16,470 nt of DNA from an uncultured Bacteroidales bacterium (lineage in GTDB: Bacteria; Bacteroidota; Bacteroidia; Bacteroidales; P3), in contig CALDHX010000075.1 in assembly GCA_937901525.1 (NCBI GenBank), forward strand, positions 1 through 16,470, read 5' to 3'. Below are positions 1-8,680 of this stretch, piece by piece. Below the pieces are notes generated by a model. It was not told the origin of the DNA. It did no database searches and was given only the letters and a program-made list of their open reading frames with translations. Within the stretch, counting starts at the first letter, position 1. Every line of letters begins with the position of its first letter. Made by a program: the position numbers and the translations under genes.

Positions 1-594
1 TGTTCCATTCCATGTGATTTCTGCTGAGGTTTCTGTTATGTTGCTTGCAGAAAGGGCTGTTGGTGCATCACATGGCTCTGGTGTTGCTTCAAGTGTTATG
101 AAACTTACGCTTATCCAATCAGATGTTCTTTCTTCACATACTGCTCTAACATCTACTGTATAAGATGCACTTGGATTTAAGTTTGTTAATGTTTTGCTTG
201 TAGTTGTAAGTGTTTCTACTGGTCCTGCATTTACTCTTAATTCGTATGTATCTACTGCACCATTCCAAGTTATTTCTGCTGTTGTTGCAGTAACGTTGCT
301 TGCTACAAGGTTAGTTGGTGCATCGCAAGGAATAGCTTGAAGTGTTGTGAATTGAATTGAATCCCATTCTGAACGGTTTGTTGCGTTACATACTGATCTT
401 ACATAAACTGTATAAGTTGTGTTGTCATCTAATCCTGTAATGGTGTAGAATGGTATTGTGGAGTTTTCTATTGTTCCGTTTTCTCCAACTCTTACTTCCC
501 AACCACATTCACTTCCGTTTGAACTCCATGATAATATTGCAGAGTTTTCTGTAATATTATTTTCTTCTATTATTAATGAAGATGGTTGAATACA
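1..594 (-). repeat. Tandem Fn3 modules at the window edge
   Basis: Three consecutive Fn3 starts: PCIQPS (Cys1579), PCDAPTNL (Cys1668) and PCDAPTAL (Cys1753, cut by the edge). The last two are exactly 85 codons (255 nt) apart and still similar as DNA: plus-strand text beginning attcca at position 7 recurs at 262 and is followed in both places by atttctgctg. This is the youngest duplication visible in the gene. Confidence 0.8.
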
Positions 595-3500
595 AGGTGA
601 TGTTTCGCCTGCTAAATTTACTTCAAAGTTATCTAAGAATAAATTAAGGTCAGAGTCTCCATAAAGTGTAGAAACATAAATTCCTATTTTGATTCTTCCT
701 GCTAATGGAGTTCCTGTTGCGTCTTGTAATGCTATTGTTTTTCTTGATAATGAACGTGTAATATCACTTAGGTTGTGTTCTGTGTCAGCATCTGCATTTG
801 CAAAGATAACTGCATTTGCACTTGACCAAGTTAATCCGTTATCTGTAGAAATAACTACTGCAATTTTGTCGTCATCTTCAAATGTTGTTGTATTGCTGTT
901 ATCATAGTCATGTGCAGCAATATCAAATGAGAATTGGTAAAGTTGAGTATTAGTGTCTCCTAAGTCTATGGTTGGAGTCATAATCCATTTGTGTTTATTG
1001 CTTCCCCATAAGTTATAGTACATTTTGTTTGTTCCGTTATAGTCAATAGATACACCATTTATTGTCCAAACGTAGTCTGTTGTGTATTCAAGATTTATGT
1101 TTTCTGTTAATTCTCCGTTTGCATAGTACCAACAATTTGATGAGTTGTATGTGCCAGATTCAAATCCTTCTGTCCAAGGTGCTGTTAGGCTTGCACAAGG
1201 TGTGTTGAATGTTGTGCTAACAAACATTGATGATTCTGTTGCTGAGCAAAGTGTTTTTACTCTTACATCATATTCTGCTCCTGCATTTAATCCTGTTAAA
1301 ACATAAGGGTTTGTTATCTCGCTAACACTTGTCCAAATTGATTCTGAACGTAATTTGTATTCTAATAGGTAGTTTGCTCCTTGATTTACTGTGTCGGTAA
1401 AGCTTATTGTTGCTTGCATTCCGTCAGTGCCTTCTGATGCAATTGCTGTAAGGTCTGATATTTCAAAGCATGTACGTAATGAAACAGATATATTATCTAC
1501 TGCTATTGCTGGGTTAGTTGCTGTCATATTATCATTGTACCATAAGAATACTAATTGATAAACTGAATTAGCGTACTCTTGTCCTAAGATAATAGTTTCT
1601 CTTGTCCAGTCGTCTGATTGTTGATATTTGCTTTCTCCTATTTTGTGTGAAGAATATGTTGATGTTGGAAGACTTGCTCCAAGAGGTAATAGGTATACTT
1701 CCATATAATCATAGTAGTATTCGCCTCTTCCTTTCCAATCAAAAGACAATTCCCAAGATAGGTCATTTTCAAATGCTAAGAATGTGCTAAGTGTTGATAC
1801 GGTAGGAGTATTACCATTGTATTCATTTGTTGCTCCGTTGTCGCTACTTACATAGAACGCTCCTCCGGTTGTTAAGTTGCCTGCTTCATCTGTTGTGTTG
1901 TTTGCAACTGTACCATGACACCATTTATTTAATGAACCAGCGTATGCAGAATTTGGTGCTACTACTGACCATTCTGTTATTGTTGCGGCTTGGTCAAAGT
2001 TTTCTGTGTATGGAATTGCGTTTACTATTGGTATGAATAGGTTTATTGCATTGCTCCAATATGCTCCATCGCAGTTTTGTTTTACTGCTATTGAGTAATT
2101 TCCTCCATCAACGTTTGTTGCTATTGTATAAGGGAATGTTGCTCCTGATGGTATTGTGATTTGTGTTGCTGTTTCTGGGTTAAAGTTTTCTGATGCTGGA
2201 GCGTATGCTACTATCCAACCATTTTCTGCTCCTAATGTGTCAAATGTTACTACAATAGAAGAACCCTCAGGTGTAGTTGCTGTTAATCCGTGTACATCTG
2301 GACAAGGAGGTGCTTGATTGATTTTAACATTATCAATAAAGAATTTAGGTGCATGGTGACGAACTGCAAAGGCTAAACGTGAAGTTGTTTCTACGTTTGA
2401 TAAGATTACTTCTTTTTCGCTCCAAGCAGAACCTTCAATGGTAACGCTTGTAAGATATGTTGCGTTTGCTGTGTCGGCTCTTGATGTTAAATCGTTTTCT
2501 GAAACATCTAATGCAAATATATCTACTGTGGCAGGTCTTTCCCAATTGTAGTATAAAGATGCTTCAAATTGTAATCTTTGTTCTCCGTCAAATTCAAATG
2601 CAGGTGTGAATATCCATTCACTAACAACAGGTCTTGCATCTCCATAAGAGTCTCCGTTATATGCTAATGCGTATCTATTTCCGTCTTGTGATGCTTCGTC
2701 TGCTTCTTGTCTTGTTGTTGACCATTTGTAGTTTGATTCTGATGATAGGTTTATCCAACAAAGTGGCCCGCTTATTCCTATTCCTGTTCCTGTAAATATT
2801 CCAGAGAATGTGTTTGTGTAAGGTAATTGTTCTACTGCTCCACAGTTTGTAACAAAACTTCCACTTACGTAGTCGGTTATATTACCATCACATAATGCAG
2901 CAACTCTATATTCGTATTCTGTTCCTAATTCAAGTTCTGTTAATGTGTATGTTAATTCTGTTGTTGTTACTGTAAGCCACTCATCAGATGAGGTTGGTTT
3001 GTATTCTATTTGATATGTTGTTTCTGTTGGGTTTGATGAAGTGATGTTGATTATCATTTCACTTGGGTTTTCTGTTCTTTGGTAAGCAACGTTTGCTGGT
3101 GCTATACAAGATAATGAAGTTATTGATAAGTTGTCTATTGCTGCAGGAGGAGGGTTTCCGTCTGAATAGTCATTTCTCCACATAAATACTAATTTTTGCA
3201 TAGTACCTAATCTACCTGCTGCATCTAATGTAATGTTTTTTGTATTCCAGTTTGTGCTACCGTTTAAATTACCAGTAATTGCATATCTGCTTGCTGGTTC
3301 ATTTCCATGTGATAATTCATATTCAACAGGAACCATATATACTTTTAAATAGTCATAAGAACTTCCTTCTCCATAGCATTTCCAATCAAATGAAATACGG
3401 AATGCCACTGAACCATCTGTTGGGAAAGCTATAAGTGTTGTGAAATAGTTTCTTGATTCAACACCAGTAGTGTAAACATTTGTCATTCCTCCATCGTTAC

Positions 3501-5328
3501 TGATGTAGATTGCTCCACCTTCTCCCTCAGGATTGTTTGTTGCTGTTCCGTGTACCCAAGCGTTTATTGTTCCATTTACAAATTGTGCTTCTGGTGCATT
3601 TCCTATTTCATTATAATCTTGTGTGAAAGGAGCTATTGCAACTGTTCCTGCTTGTGGTAGAGTTACTGCTATTGGAGCTGTAAATTCACCATCACAGTTT
3701 TGTTTTGCACTAAGATAATATGTTGTTCCTGGTGTTAGTCCTTGTATTAGATAAGGGAATTCTGCTGCATCGTTTATTGTAATTGTTGATGCTGTTTCAG
3801 GGTTAAAGCTTTGTATTGAATCTGCTGTTCCGTAAGCAACAACCCAACCGCTTCCTTCGTGGTTTAATGTATTTAAGTTTACTTGAATTGCATCTACGTT
3901 AGAAACAATTGCGTTGAATCCATAAACATCTGGACATTCTACTTCTTCTATTGTTACTTGTGGAATGTAGAATGAAGGGTTAGCTGTTTTGTTTACAAAT
4001 GCTATTCTTGCTGTGTTTTCTACGTTTGTTAATAATACTTGGAATGTTTCTCCTGATGGTGTGTTTTCATCAGATAATACTGTTGCTAAATATGTGAAGT
4101 TTGTTGTATCTGCCTCTGATGTAACGTCTCCGTTTGTAACGTCTAAGTAATATATATCAAAAGTTACTCTATCTGAGGCGTTGTCTTTATCTATTGAGAA
4201 TGTTATTGCTTCTGTTCCTGTAAATTCCATTGCAGGGAACATTAACCAGTCGCTATTTGACATTGTTTCAGAAGTAGAAAAATATCCCATAAGAGAACTT
4301 CTTGTTGCAACTCCTCCCCAACGATATGTTTGATTACCTCCATTTACGTTTATCCAGCAGTGGTGAGGAACTGTTCCTCCTATTGAGCCTTGAACAAAGT
4401 TTGTGGCGAAATCTTCTGACCAAGGGAATGATTCTACTGGTGCACAAGCTGTGTTAAAACTTTCTATTGTAGGGTATGCTTGTTGATCTTCTCCACAGTT
4501 TGCTACAACTTGTACTTCGTAAACTGTTGAAGAAGTTAATCCTGTTATTTCAAATGTTGTGTCGCTTGTTGTTCCAGCTGTAACGAATTCTCCTTGTGGT
4601 AATCTGTAAGAAACTGTAAAGGTTGTTCCTTCTCCGTTAGGATTTGACCAAGAAGCTGTTGTTGAGGTTTGATCTGTATTAGAGAATACTAAATCTTGAA
4701 CAGGCAAACAAACTGATGCCCCTTCTGGTAATCTTGTAAATATTGCAGAAGGTACTAATGTTGATCCATTAACTCCTGCAGGATCTTCTGGAGTTACAGC
4801 TCTTGAATCACGTGAAGAGTACAATAAACGATAAGAATAATCACTTGATTCAGCACCCATACCCCAAGAGAAAGCATAGAAATATGTTCCCATACTTGCT
4901 TTTATTGCAACTACAAGATTGTTTGCTCCTGAATAAACGTATGGCACTTGAAATTCTATTCCTTTCCAACCAGTCCCTGACCAAGTTACAGGACCAGAAT
5001 AAACTGTTGTAAAGTTTTCCGAAAGGATTAGTGAGTTAGTCGCAAAAGACGATGAAGATACTTCAGCTAAAGATACTTCAATGTCAATTGTACGTTCTCC
5101 TGCAGTGTTTTCTGCAAGGTACCAACTAATACCTGAAAGAATACCTGGCGTAAGCTCTGATGACAGGTAAATACTTTGAGAGTAAGAGTAGTTAAATCCC
5201 GTATAAATCATCTGATAAGATTGATTCGAGTTAGGAAAAGCTACTGTGTCACTCAAAGATGTTTCTTGGGCTTTAAGCCCTATGGCAAAAAACATTGCCA
5301 TAATCACTAAGAGAAATCTTTTCTTCAT
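1..5328 (-). CDS. Giant secreted Fn3 / cleaved-adhesin modular protein (3' end outside window)
   Basis: One uninterrupted frame starts at the ATG at 5328-5326 and is still open at position 1, giving 1776 codons without a stop; the C-terminus is missing. Residues 1-20 are a signal peptide (MKKRFLL...IGLKA|Q). Residues 21-206 form a beta-rich N-terminal domain without adhesin repeats. From Cys207 on, modules begin at Cys or Pro-Cys: Fn3 (207), adhesin/choice-of-anchor J (295), Fn3-like with CPDVYG (465), anchor J (564), Fn3 (741), anchor J (829), Fn3-like with CPDVHG (1009), anchor J (1104), Fn3 (1287), anchor J (1378), Fn3 (1579, 1668, 1753). Adhesin modules carry the family pattern SDWLMFP, SEWIFTP or HKWIMTP and end in a (F/A)(I/V/L)DN strand, as in Porphyromonas HagA/gingipain adhesins. 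Inference: a surface or secreted adhesin or carbohydrate binder exported by T9SS; the C-terminal sorting domain that would prove it lies outside the window. A protease domain beyond the edge is also possible. The call of secreted modular protein is firm; the ligand is unknown. Confidence 0.9.
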   Translation of the reverse strand, partial: MKKRFLLVIMAMFFAIGLKAQETSLSDTVAFPNSNQSYQMIYTGFNYSYSQSIYLSSELTPGILSGISWYLAENTAGERTIDIEVSLAEVSSSSFATNSLILSENFTTVYSGPVTWSGTGWKGIEFQVPYVYSGANNLVVAIKASMGTYFYAFSWGMGAESSDYSYRLLYSSRDSRAVTPEDPAGVNGSTLVPSAIFTRLPEGASVCLPVQDLVFSNTDQTSTTASWSNPNGEGTTFTVSYRLPQGEFVTAGTTSDTTFEITGLTSSTVYEVQVVANCGEDQQAYPTIESFNTACAPVESFPWSEDFATNFVQGSIGGTVPHHCWINVNGGNQTYRWGGVATRSSLMGYFSTSETMSNSDWLMFPAMEFTGTEAITFSIDKDNASDRVTFDIYYLDVTNGDVTSEADTTNFTYLATVLSDENTPSGETFQVLLTNVENTARIAFVNKTANPSFYIPQVTIEEVECPDVYGFNAIVSNVDAIQVNLNTLNHEGSGWVVAYGTADSIQSFNPETASTITINDAAEFPYLIQGLTPGTTYYLSAKQNCDGEFTAPIAVTLPQAGTVAIAPFTQDYNEIGNAPEAQFVNGTINAWVHGTATNNPEGEGGAIYISNDGGMTNVYTTGVESRNYFTTLIAFPTDGSVAFRISFDWKCYGEGSSYDYLKVYMVPVEYELSHGNEPASRYAITGNLNGSTNWNTKNITLDAAGRLGTMQKLVFMWRNDYSDGNPPPAAIDNLSITSLSCIAPANVAYQRTENPSEMIINITSSNPTETTYQIEYKPTSSDEWLTVTTTELTYTLTELELGTEYEYRVAALCDGNITDYVSGSFVTNCGAVEQLPYTNTFSGIFTGTGIGISGPLCWINLSSESNYKWSTTRQEADEASQDGNRYALAYNGDSYGDARPVVSEWIFTPAFEFDGEQRLQFEASLYYNWERPATVDIFALDVSENDLTSRADTANATYLTSVTIEGSAWSEKEVILSNVETTSRLAFAVRHHAPKFFIDNVKINQAPPCPDVHGLTATTPEGSSIVVTFDTLGAENGWIVAYAPASENFNPETATQITIPSGATFPYTIATNVDGGNYSIAVKQNCDGAYWSNAINLFIPIVNAIPYTENFDQAATITEWSVVAPNSAYAGSLNKWCHGTVANNTTDEAGNLTTGGAFYVSSDNGATNEYNGNTPTVSTLSTFLAFENDLSWELSFDWKGRGEYYYDYMEVYLLPLGASLPTSTYSSHKIGESKYQQSDDWTRETIILGQEYANSVYQLVFLWYNDNMTATNPAIAVDNISVSLRTCFEISDLTAIASEGTDGMQATISFTDTVNQGANYLLEYKLRSESIWTSVSEITNPYVLTGLNAGAEYDVRVKTLCSATESSMFVSTTFNTPCASLTAPWTEGFESGTYNSSNCWYYANGELTENINLEYTTDYVWTINGVSIDYNGTNKMYYNLWGSNKHKWIMTPTIDLGDTNTQLYQFSFDIAAHDYDNSNTTTFEDDDKIAVVISTDNGLTWSSANAVIFANADADTEHNLSDITRSLSRKTIALQDATGTPLAGRIKIGIYVSTLYGDSDLNLFLDNFEVNLAGETSPCIQPSSLIIEENNITENSAILSWSSNGSECGWEVRVGENGTIENSTIPFYTITGLDDNTTYTVYVRSVCNATNRSEWDSIQFTTLQAIPCDAPTNLVASNVTATTAEITWNGAVDTYELRVNAGPVETLTTTSKTLTNLNPSASYTVDVRAVCEERTSDWISVSFITLEATPEPCDAPTALSASNITETSAEITWNGT
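595..1470 (-). repeat. Half super-repeat (Fn3 + anchor J, residues 1287-1578)
   Basis: The third occurrence of the pattern stops after its first two modules: Fn3 (begins TCFEISDL) and an anchor J module (begins CASLTAPW, contains KWIMTP, ends FLDNFEV). The Fn3-like and second anchor J modules are absent, and the gene passes straight to tandem Fn3 modules. Confidence 0.65.
1471..3108 (-). repeat. Super-repeat unit 2 of the adhesin gene (residues 741-1286)
   Basis: Second four-module block, 546 codons. Matching landmarks are CPDVHG, GWIVAY, FNPETA and KQNCDG in the Fn3-like module, and HGTV, GGAFY, SFDWK and LVFLW in the last anchor J module. The CPDV landmarks of the two units lie 544 residues apart. 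Confidence 0.75.
3109..4710 (-). repeat. Super-repeat unit 1 of the adhesin gene (residues 207-740)
   Basis: A four-module block of 534 codons: Fn3 - adhesin - Fn3-like (CPDVYG, GWVVAY, FNPETA, KQNCDG) - anchor J (HGTA, GGAIY, SFDWK, LVFMW). Every element recurs in the same order in the next block, so it is a higher-order coding repeat rather than just a list of similar domains. The copies are diverged and look old. Confidence 0.75.
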
Positions 5329-5385
5329 TTTTACTTATTAAATTTATAATTAAAGTTTATTAATCCGCTAAAAAAAACAAAGGTG

Positions 5386-5393
5386 CAAAAATA
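5386..5393 (-). promoter_or_regulatory. Bacteroidota -7 element for the adhesin gene
   Basis: On the minus strand this reads TATTTTTG, a full match to TAnnTTTG, preceded by G and followed by C as at the other promoters here. It leaves roughly 50 nt of leader before the ATG at 5328. I see no good -33 TTTG at the expected distance, so the call rests on the -7 box and its position between two genes. Confidence 0.6.
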
Positions 5394-5429
5394 CTGCTTT
5401 TTTGCAGAATAATAGATATTTAAATGAAA

Positions 5430-6965
5430 TTATTTTAATATTTGAGAGATTTTTATTGCTGCATTTACTCCATCAATCGCAGAAGAAGTTATTCCTCCCG
5501 CATATCCTGCTCCTTCTCCACAAGGGAAAAGCATAGAGATTTGAGGGTGTTGCAAACTATCTTTGTCTCTTAATATTCTAACAGGAGAAGATGTGCGTGA
5601 TTCTAATCCTATCATTGTTGCTTGATTGGAAATAAATCCTTTGATTCGTCTGTCAAATACTTTAAATCCTTCCTTTAAATGTTCTGCAACTATTTTTGGT
5701 AAATAATCTTTCATATTACAAGCTTGCAATCCACTTGGATAAGAAGTTGCACCTATGCTATTAGATGGTTTATTTCTAATAAAATCACTTATTCTTTGAG
5801 CTGGTGAAGTTTGATTGTGAATATACATCTTTCGTTCACACTCTTGTTGAAATTTCATAAGGGATAAAGCTGGTTGTTTGCTATATTCTTCAACATCTTG
5901 AGGATTTATACTAACTACTATTCCACTATTTGCAAAAGCAGAACCTCTATTTGAGGAACTCATACCATTTACAACAAGTGAATTTTTTTCTGTTGAAGCA
6001 GGTATTATCATTCCGCCAGGACACATGCAAAAAGAAAATACACCTCTGTTATTTACATTATGTACCAAAGAGTATGAAGCAGGAGGAAGTAGTTTTGCTA
6101 TATTTTTATCATTGTATTGGGAATTATTTATCAATTCTTGATTATGTTCTACTCTTACTCCCATTGCAAAAGGTTTTGCTTCTATTATCCAACCTTTGTT
6201 TGCAAATAATTGATATATATCTCTTGCGGAATGCCCTGTTGCTAATATAACAGCCCTTGCTTCTATTGATGAGTTATTAGATGTTTTTACTCCATAAATA
6301 ATGTTATCCTTTATTAAAAAATCCGTTACTTTTGTATTAAAATAGTATTCACCTCCACATTTAAGGATAGTTTCTCTTATGTTTTTAATTATTCGAGAAA
6401 GTTTATCTGTTCCTATGTGAGGGTGGGCTTCTGTTAATATATCTTCATTTGCTCCGTGATAGACGAATGTTTTTAATATATCATTTATATTTCCTTTTTT
6501 AGTAGAGCGAGTAAACAGTTTGCCATCAGAAAATGTACCTGCACCACCTTCCCCAAAACACCAATTAGATTCTTCATTGAGATCTTGATTTCTCGCAATA
6601 ATAGCAATATCTCTTTTTCTTTCGCTTACAGGTTTTCCTCTTTCTACAATTATAGGTTTTATGCCTTCTTCTATTAGTTTGAGTGCGGCGAACAATCCGG
6701 CGGGACCTGCCCCAACAACAATAACCCTTTGAGCATTATTTACATCTTTATAATTACGCTCAATTATATTTTTTTTAATGGGGTTATCGCTAATCAACAT
6801 TTTTAGACGAAAAATAGGTTGTTTTCGAGCATCAATGCTCTTACGGAGAATCTTATAGTGTAATTCACTTGGTTTGATACCAAAAGAAGAAGAGATTTTC
6901 TTTTTAAATTCTTCTTCAATAAAGAAAATGTCGCAAGGACAATATGTTTCTATTATTTTTTCCAC
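5430..6965 (-). CDS. NAD(P)/FAD-dependent dehydrogenase, COG2509 type
   Basis: 511 residues. An N-terminal domain of about 75 residues precedes the Rossmann FAD-binding motif VVGAGPAG (83-90), which is followed by an acidic strand end, IIVERG. Family hallmarks are CFGEGGAGTFSDGKL (136-150), the mid-protein segment FAMGVRVEHN, CPGGMIIPA, and the C-terminal GEGAGYAGG (483-491) that closes over the flavin. This matches the predicted FAD dehydrogenase family COG2509, which is cytoplasmic and of unknown substrate. The start is GTG, 3 nt after the porT stop, implying translational coupling; the next in-frame Met (residue 56) would remove most of the N-terminal domain. It is the last gene of the ansA-rfaE1-porT operon. 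A specific reaction cannot be assigned; the family call is firm. Confidence 0.88.
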   Translation of the reverse strand: MEKIIETYCPCDIFFIEEEFKKKISSSFGIKPSELHYKILRKSIDARKQPIFRLKMLISDNPIKKNIIERNYKDVNNAQRVIVVGAGPAGLFAALKLIEEGIKPIIVERGKPVSERKRDIAIIARNQDLNEESNWCFGEGGAGTFSDGKLFTRSTKKGNINDILKTFVYHGANEDILTEAHPHIGTDKLSRIIKNIRETILKCGGEYYFNTKVTDFLIKDNIIYGVKTSNNSSIEARAVILATGHSARDIYQLFANKGWIIEAKPFAMGVRVEHNQELINNSQYNDKNIAKLLPPASYSLVHNVNNRGVFSFCMCPGGMIIPASTEKNSLVVNGMSSSNRGSAFANSGIVVSINPQDVEEYSKQPALSLMKFQQECERKMYIHNQTSPAQRISDFIRNKPSNSIGATSYPSGLQACNMKDYLPKIVAEHLKEGFKVFDRRIKGFISNQATMIGLESRTSSPVRILRDKDSLQHPQISMLFPCGEGAGYAGGITSSAIDGVNAAIKISQILK

Positions 6966-6968
6966 TAT

Positions 6969-7673
6969 TTATTCAAAAGTAAGGTTTATATAAAATACTT
7001 GTGTTTTTATTTTATCTAACACATCAGAATACATTGTGTGATGTTCTGGCACAAGAATATTTGTAAGTCCAAAGGATGTTTTTAATTCTATTCCAAATTT
7101 AAAATAAGGTAAATAAAAATCAACTCCAGCACCCAAAGTATAGAAAATTTCTGAATTATCTATTTTCAACATCACTTCTTCTGGATTTGCCTTCTTGCGT
7201 TTTATGGAACCTAAATCGTAAGCATATTTTCCACCTGCAATAAGATAAGGTCTTATATCTCGCCAGCGCTTGGAGCGTATTTTAAACTCCAATGGTAATT
7301 CCACATATATCGCTTCTAAAGAAGTACTTTTAGTTAAGAATTTATCATTTTTATACTCATAGAAATTTAATCTTCTATCTCCGAAAGTAACACCAGGCGT
7401 GAATCTAAGGTTAATAAAATTAAGTAAGCGTAAATCCGTAATAAACATTAACTGAAAACCACTATTTCTATCGGAATCAAAACCCATAATAGTATCTTGA
7501 AAAGGACGAATTTCTTTTTCAATAAGATTAGAATAGAATTGATTGTATCCAAACGATATTCCAAAATGCAATGTCTTTTTATCATAATGAGGCATATTAG
7601 GAGGGGCTGACTGAGAAAATAATTCGTTTGTAAGACAAAGCATTACAATTATTAATACCAATACCTTTTTCAT
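6969..7673 (-). CDS. porT: PorT-family outer-membrane protein, T9SS component
   Basis: 234 residues with a signal peptide (about 1-20, ending NELFSQ) and alternating amphipathic beta strands ending in an aromatic-rich C-terminus (VFYINLTFE), typical of a small outer-membrane barrel. Landmarks match what I recall of PorT/SprT: LRFTPGVTFGDRRL (89-102), ELPLEFKIRSKR (125-136), RPYLIAGGKYAYDL (141-154), and FGIELKTSFGLTNIL (193-207). PorT is needed for secretion by the type IX system, the Bacteroidota export route for gingipain-like proteins. It starts 5 nt after the kinase stop and is followed 3 nt later by the FAD dehydrogenase. A large adhesin that looks like T9SS cargo is encoded just downstream. 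Alternative: a generic PorT-like barrel without a T9SS role; the motif agreement makes this less likely. Confidence 0.82.
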   Translation of the reverse strand: MKKVLVLIIVMLCLTNELFSQSAPPNMPHYDKKTLHFGISFGYNQFYSNLIEKEIRPFQDTIMGFDSDRNSGFQLMFITDLRLLNFINLRFTPGVTFGDRRLNFYEYKNDKFLTKSTSLEAIYVELPLEFKIRSKRWRDIRPYLIAGGKYAYDLGSIKRKKANPEEVMLKIDNSEIFYTLGAGVDFYLPYFKFGIELKTSFGLTNILVPEHHTMYSDVLDKIKTQVFYINLTFE

Positions 7674-7678
7674 ATAAT

Positions 7679-8674
7679 CTATTCTTTTTTCAATAATTCA
7701 GCTAATAGTCTATTTTTGTTTATAGGAACAACACCGACGCTTTCACAAACAAGTCCACCAGCAAAGTTACTAATATTTGCAATTGTAGTACTATCCAAAT
7801 TTAGAGCTAAGCAAAGACTTGCTAAACTAATAACAGTATCTCCTGCGCCAGAAACATCTGCTATTTTTCTTAAACAAGCAGGTAGCATTATTATTTCTGC
7901 TTCTTTCTTAGAGAAGTCCATCATAAATACTCCATTTTCACTAAGTGTAATGAATACTTTATTTATTTTTTGTTTATGATGTAATAATAAAGCCGCTTCA
8001 ACAAGATTATCCTTATTAACTTTATCAAAATCTATTTTTAATCCATCTTTCAATTCCTTTAAGTTAGGCTTAAATAAATCAATATTTTTGTAAGAATTGA
8101 AATTTCGTTTTTTAGGATCAACTGTTGTTGGAATATTTTTATTTTTAGCCAATTCTATTGTTTTTGCAATAACAGTTTCTGTCAAAACACCTTTGTCATA
8201 ATCCTGAAAGATTATTGCATTTATTTTTTTACTATTGATGATATTTTCCAATTTTTCTAAGAAAATACCCTCCTCTATAGAAGAAATATTAGCATCAGTT
8301 TCTTCGTCTATTCTAAGCATTTGAGTATTGTTTCCTATAATTCTTGTTTTTACGGTTGTAGGACGTAAAGATGAAAAAACAATACCTTCTGTTTCCATTT
8401 TTTGAACCTCCATTAATCTGCAAAGTTCATGTCCATGAAAATCATCACCTACAATAGAACAAAGAATAGGATTTGCTCCCATTGCAGCAATATTTAGTGC
8501 CACATTAGCAGCTCCACCTAATCTGTTTTCTTTATTATTTACAGCACAAACAGGTACGGGAGCTTCAGGCGAGATTCTATTTACATTACCCCACCAATAA
8601 GCATCAATCATTACATCGCCTATTATGAGAATATTTAAAGAATTGAATCGATCAAAAATTTTTACAAAATCCAT
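7679..8674 (-). CDS. rfaE1: D-glycero-beta-D-manno-heptose-7-phosphate kinase (HldE domain I)
   Basis: 331-residue PfkB/ribokinase-fold sugar kinase. The N-terminus NILIIGDVMID, then RISPEAPVPV (33-42) and the glycine pair in RLGGAANVALN (51-61), is characteristic of the RfaE/HldE kinase domain. The C-terminal PfkB signature DVSGAGDT (273-280) supplies the catalytic base Asp279. The family phosphorylates heptose-7-phosphate at O-1 on the way to ADP-heptose for the lipopolysaccharide core. The protein stops where the kinase domain stops: the nucleotidyltransferase domain of the bifunctional ~477-residue HldE is absent, so that step must be encoded elsewhere. The gene lies 6 nt after ansA and 5 nt before porT. 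Confidence is high for the family and good for the substrate. Confidence 0.87.
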   Translation of the reverse strand: MDFVKIFDRFNSLNILIIGDVMIDAYWWGNVNRISPEAPVPVCAVNNKENRLGGAANVALNIAAMGANPILCSIVGDDFHGHELCRLMEVQKMETEGIVFSSLRPTTVKTRIIGNNTQMLRIDEETDANISSIEEGIFLEKLENIINSKKINAIIFQDYDKGVLTETVIAKTIELAKNKNIPTTVDPKKRNFNSYKNIDLFKPNLKELKDGLKIDFDKVNKDNLVEAALLLHHKQKINKVFITLSENGVFMMDFSKKEAEIIMLPACLRKIADVSGAGDTVISLASLCLALNLDSTTIANISNFAGGLVCESVGVVPINKNRLLAELLKKE

Positions 8675-8680
8675 ATTGTT

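Noticed and set aside
1..4710. Direct repeats as a possible CRISPR array
   Set aside because: The repeats are coding, in frame, hundreds of bases long, and diverged as expected of protein modules.
689..5012. Plus-strand open frames of about 60-70 codons across the adhesin region
   Set aside because: They are antisense to a continuous 1776-codon minus-strand frame, have Leu/Cys-rich low-complexity products, and no family resemblance.
5394..5407. Hairpin CTGC-N6-GCAG as terminator of the FAD dehydrogenase gene
   Set aside because: The stem is only 4 bp and merges into the -7 box of the adhesin gene; too weak to call.
5930..6250. 106-codon plus-strand frame inside the FAD dehydrogenase gene
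   Set aside because: Antisense to a conserved enzyme; the product is Leu-rich and has no motif.
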